Position numbers and translations under genes: made by a program. From contig CALQQB010000005.1 in assembly GCA_943332615.1 (NCBI GenBank), positions 62,001 through 126,000 of the forward strand: a stretch of DNA of 64,000 nt, given 5' to 3'. Below are positions 62,500-64,000 of this stretch, in pieces. A model generated the notes under the pieces. The model saw nothing but the letters and a program-made list of their open reading frames with translations, ran no database searches and was not told the DNA's origin. How positions within the stretch are numbered: position 1 is the first letter of the stretch; every line of letters begins with the position of its first letter. The stretch comes from Phenylobacterium deserti (GTDB taxonomy: Bacteria; Pseudomonadota; Alphaproteobacteria; Caulobacterales; Caulobacteraceae).

Positions 62500-64000
62500 G
62501 TGGCCGCCAAACACCCGAAGCCGCAGGACATCGAGCCGGCGACCGTTATCCGGTCGGCCGCGGAGCCCCTCGTCAAGCTGGTCGAACTTCAGACGATTCC
62601 GATGGAGAACGGCATCCTGGGCGTCGCCGAGGTGACCAAGCACATCGGCTTCCCGGTTCACCGGGCCTACTACATCCGCGACGTGCCGGCCGGCCAGGGC
62701 CGCGGCAGCCACGGTCACCGGGCGCTGCGCCAGTGCTTCCTCTGCCTGCGCGGCAGCGTGCGCCTCAGCATCACCAAGGACGGTCGCACCGAGGTGGTCG
62801 AGCTGAACCGGCCCAATCAGGCCGCCGTGGTGCCGGCCGGCTGCTGGCGCGACCTCAGCGACTTTTCGAATGACTCGGTGATCATCGTGCTGGCGTCGGA
62901 CGAGTACGACGAAGCCGACTACATCCGTGAGTTCAAGGATTTCCTGCGTTGGGAAGCGGGCGACGAGCCGCTGACCGGCGTTCCCTACCTCGACCTGAAA
63001 CGCACGCCGCCCAGCGTCGCGGCCGATCTCGAACTGGCCATGCGCCGGGTGGTGAAGTCCGGGACCTACATCGGCGGGCCGGAGGTCGCGACTTTCGAAG
63101 CCAGCTTCTCAGCCTATTGTGGCGCCCGGCACATGGTCGGCGTCGGCAACGGCCTGGACGCCCTGCGCCTGGCGCTGCAGGCCTGGAACATCGGCCCCGG
63201 CGACGAGGTCATCGCGCCGGCCCACACCTTCATCGCCACGACCCTGGCCATCGAGGCGGTCGGCGCGACCCCGGTGCTGGTCGATGTGGAACCCGACACC
63301 GGACTGATCGACATCGCCGCCGTACAGGCCGCCCTTTCCAATCGCACCCGCGCGATCATCCCCGTCCACCTCTATGGCCACCCCGCCGACATGGACGCGC
63401 TCATCGCCGCTGTCAGCGACGGCACCGGCGAGATCAAGATTCTCGAAGACGCCTGCCAGGCGCACGGGGCCCGCTACAAGGGCCGTCGGGTCGGCGGCCT
63501 TGGCGACGCGGCGGCCTTCAGCTTCTACCCGACCAAGAATCTGGGAGCCCTAGGTGACGGCGGAGGCCTGATCACCAGCAACGACGCCCTGGCCAACGAT
63601 GTGAGGATGCTCGGCAACTACGGCGCGCGGGAGAAGTACCGGCACGAGACCGCCGGCGGCAACTCACGCCTCGATCCGATGCAGGCGGCGGTACTGGGCG
63701 TGAAGCTCGACTATCTGGATCTCTGGAACGCCCGCCGAGGCGAGTTGGCCCTGCGCTATTTCCTGGGCCTGGCCCAGGTGCGCGGACTGAACCTGCCCGC
63801 CGTACGCGTGTGGGCTCAGCCCGTCTGGCACGTGTTCCCGATCCGCGCGCCAGGCGTCCGCGACGCGCTGCAGGCCTTCCTGGCCGAACGTGGCGTGGGG
63901 ACCAACATCCACTATCCGATCCCGGTGCATCTGCAGCCCTGCTATGCCGGCCGCTGGCAGGCCGGCGATTTCCCCGCCGCCGAGGCGCTGGCGGGCTCGC
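62500..64000 (+). CDS. Fused sugar 3,4-ketoisomerase/DegT aminotransferase (partial)
   Basis: Reading open from GTG 62500 to the window end (500 codons, no stop). Residues about 1-165 form a WxcM/FdtA-type cupin with candidate active-site H71 and H73 (G-S-H-G-H). Residues about 170 onward form a DegT/DnrJ/EryC1 PLP aminotransferase with K346 in Y-P-T-K-N-L-G-A-L-G-D. The pair would turn dTDP-4-keto-6-deoxyglucose into a 3-amino sugar. Fusions of these two partners are uncommon. GAGGGG lies 9 bases upstream. Confidence 0.85.
   Translation, partial: MAAKHPKPQDIEPATVIRSAAEPLVKLVELQTIPMENGILGVAEVTKHIGFPVHRAYYIRDVPAGQGRGSHGHRALRQCFLCLRGSVRLSITKDGRTEVVELNRPNQAAVVPAGCWRDLSDFSNDSVIIVLASDEYDEADYIREFKDFLRWEAGDEPLTGVPYLDLKRTPPSVAADLELAMRRVVKSGTYIGGPEVATFEASFSAYCGARHMVGVGNGLDALRLALQAWNIGPGDEVIAPAHTFIATTLAIEAVGATPVLVDVEPDTGLIDIAAVQAALSNRTRAIIPVHLYGHPADMDALIAAVSDGTGEIKILEDACQAHGARYKGRRVGGLGDAAAFSFYPTKNLGALGDGGGLITSNDALANDVRMLGNYGAREKYRHETAGGNSRLDPMQAAVLGVKLDYLDLWNARRGELALRYFLGLAQVRGLNLPAVRVWAQPVWHVFPIRAPGVRDALQAFLAERGVGTNIHYPIPVHLQPCYAGRWQAGDFPAAEALAGS

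Overview
This is a GC-rich alphaproteobacterial chromosome segment. Gene content and order fit Caulobacteraceae (Caulobacter or Phenylobacterium): the argH-lipoprotein-lysA operon, ftsEX beside a zinc-ribbon/DUF3426 protein, an ELM1-family protein after greA, an RTX-like secreted protein, and a flagellin-type pseudaminic acid gene (pseG/flmD). This assignment is inferred from reading proteins; no 16S rRNA gene is present.

Core left part (1-7458): the 5' end of a carotenoid oxygenase, a DUF1295 membrane protein, an XRE regulator, TlpA divergent from argH-lptM-lysA, and a hybrid histidine kinase. Next is an accessory hot spot (about 7470-12457) flanked by two copies of the 3' end of one GNAT gene. 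It holds a VapBC pair, a three-gene operon of unknown function (HTH protein, DUF4258-like protein, ASCH-domain protein), an IS3 transposase remnant and a HicAB pair. The modules are separated by copies of one junction sequence.

Core middle part (12383-48597): hpt, DUF3426 protein, ftsE-ftsX-ydcF-plsC, chaC, a DUF2125 protein, a methyltransferase, tRNA-Met(CAT), a glycosyltransferase plus asparagine-synthase pair, redox and hydrolase genes, acyl-CoA dehydrogenase, and carA and carB. The two car genes are separated by an ECF sigma/anti-sigma/fasciclin group on the other strand. Then come an SDR, a kinase-like ATPase, a CMD protein with an oxidoreductase, greA, an ELM1-family protein and an 832-residue RTX-like protein.

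Integrated island (about 48.69-61.26 kb): visibly AT-richer with different codon use. It carries a large tyrosine integrase, a small second tyrosine recombinase, an HUH-type replication initiator, three tandem paralogous secreted proteins, a PIN nuclease, and a pair made of a tRNA-guanine-transglycosylase-fold protein and a 577-residue unknown protein. Pairs of the motif TAGCAG-N5-TAGCAG sit at both ends and probably are integrase arm sites. The TGT-like pair is the best candidate here for an undescribed system, perhaps nucleic-acid base modification. The three-gene operon at 8606-10831 is second.

Right edge (61407-64000): pseG, then the start of a fused sugar 3,4-ketoisomerase/aminotransferase that runs off the window. 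Both belong to surface or flagellar glycan biosynthesis.
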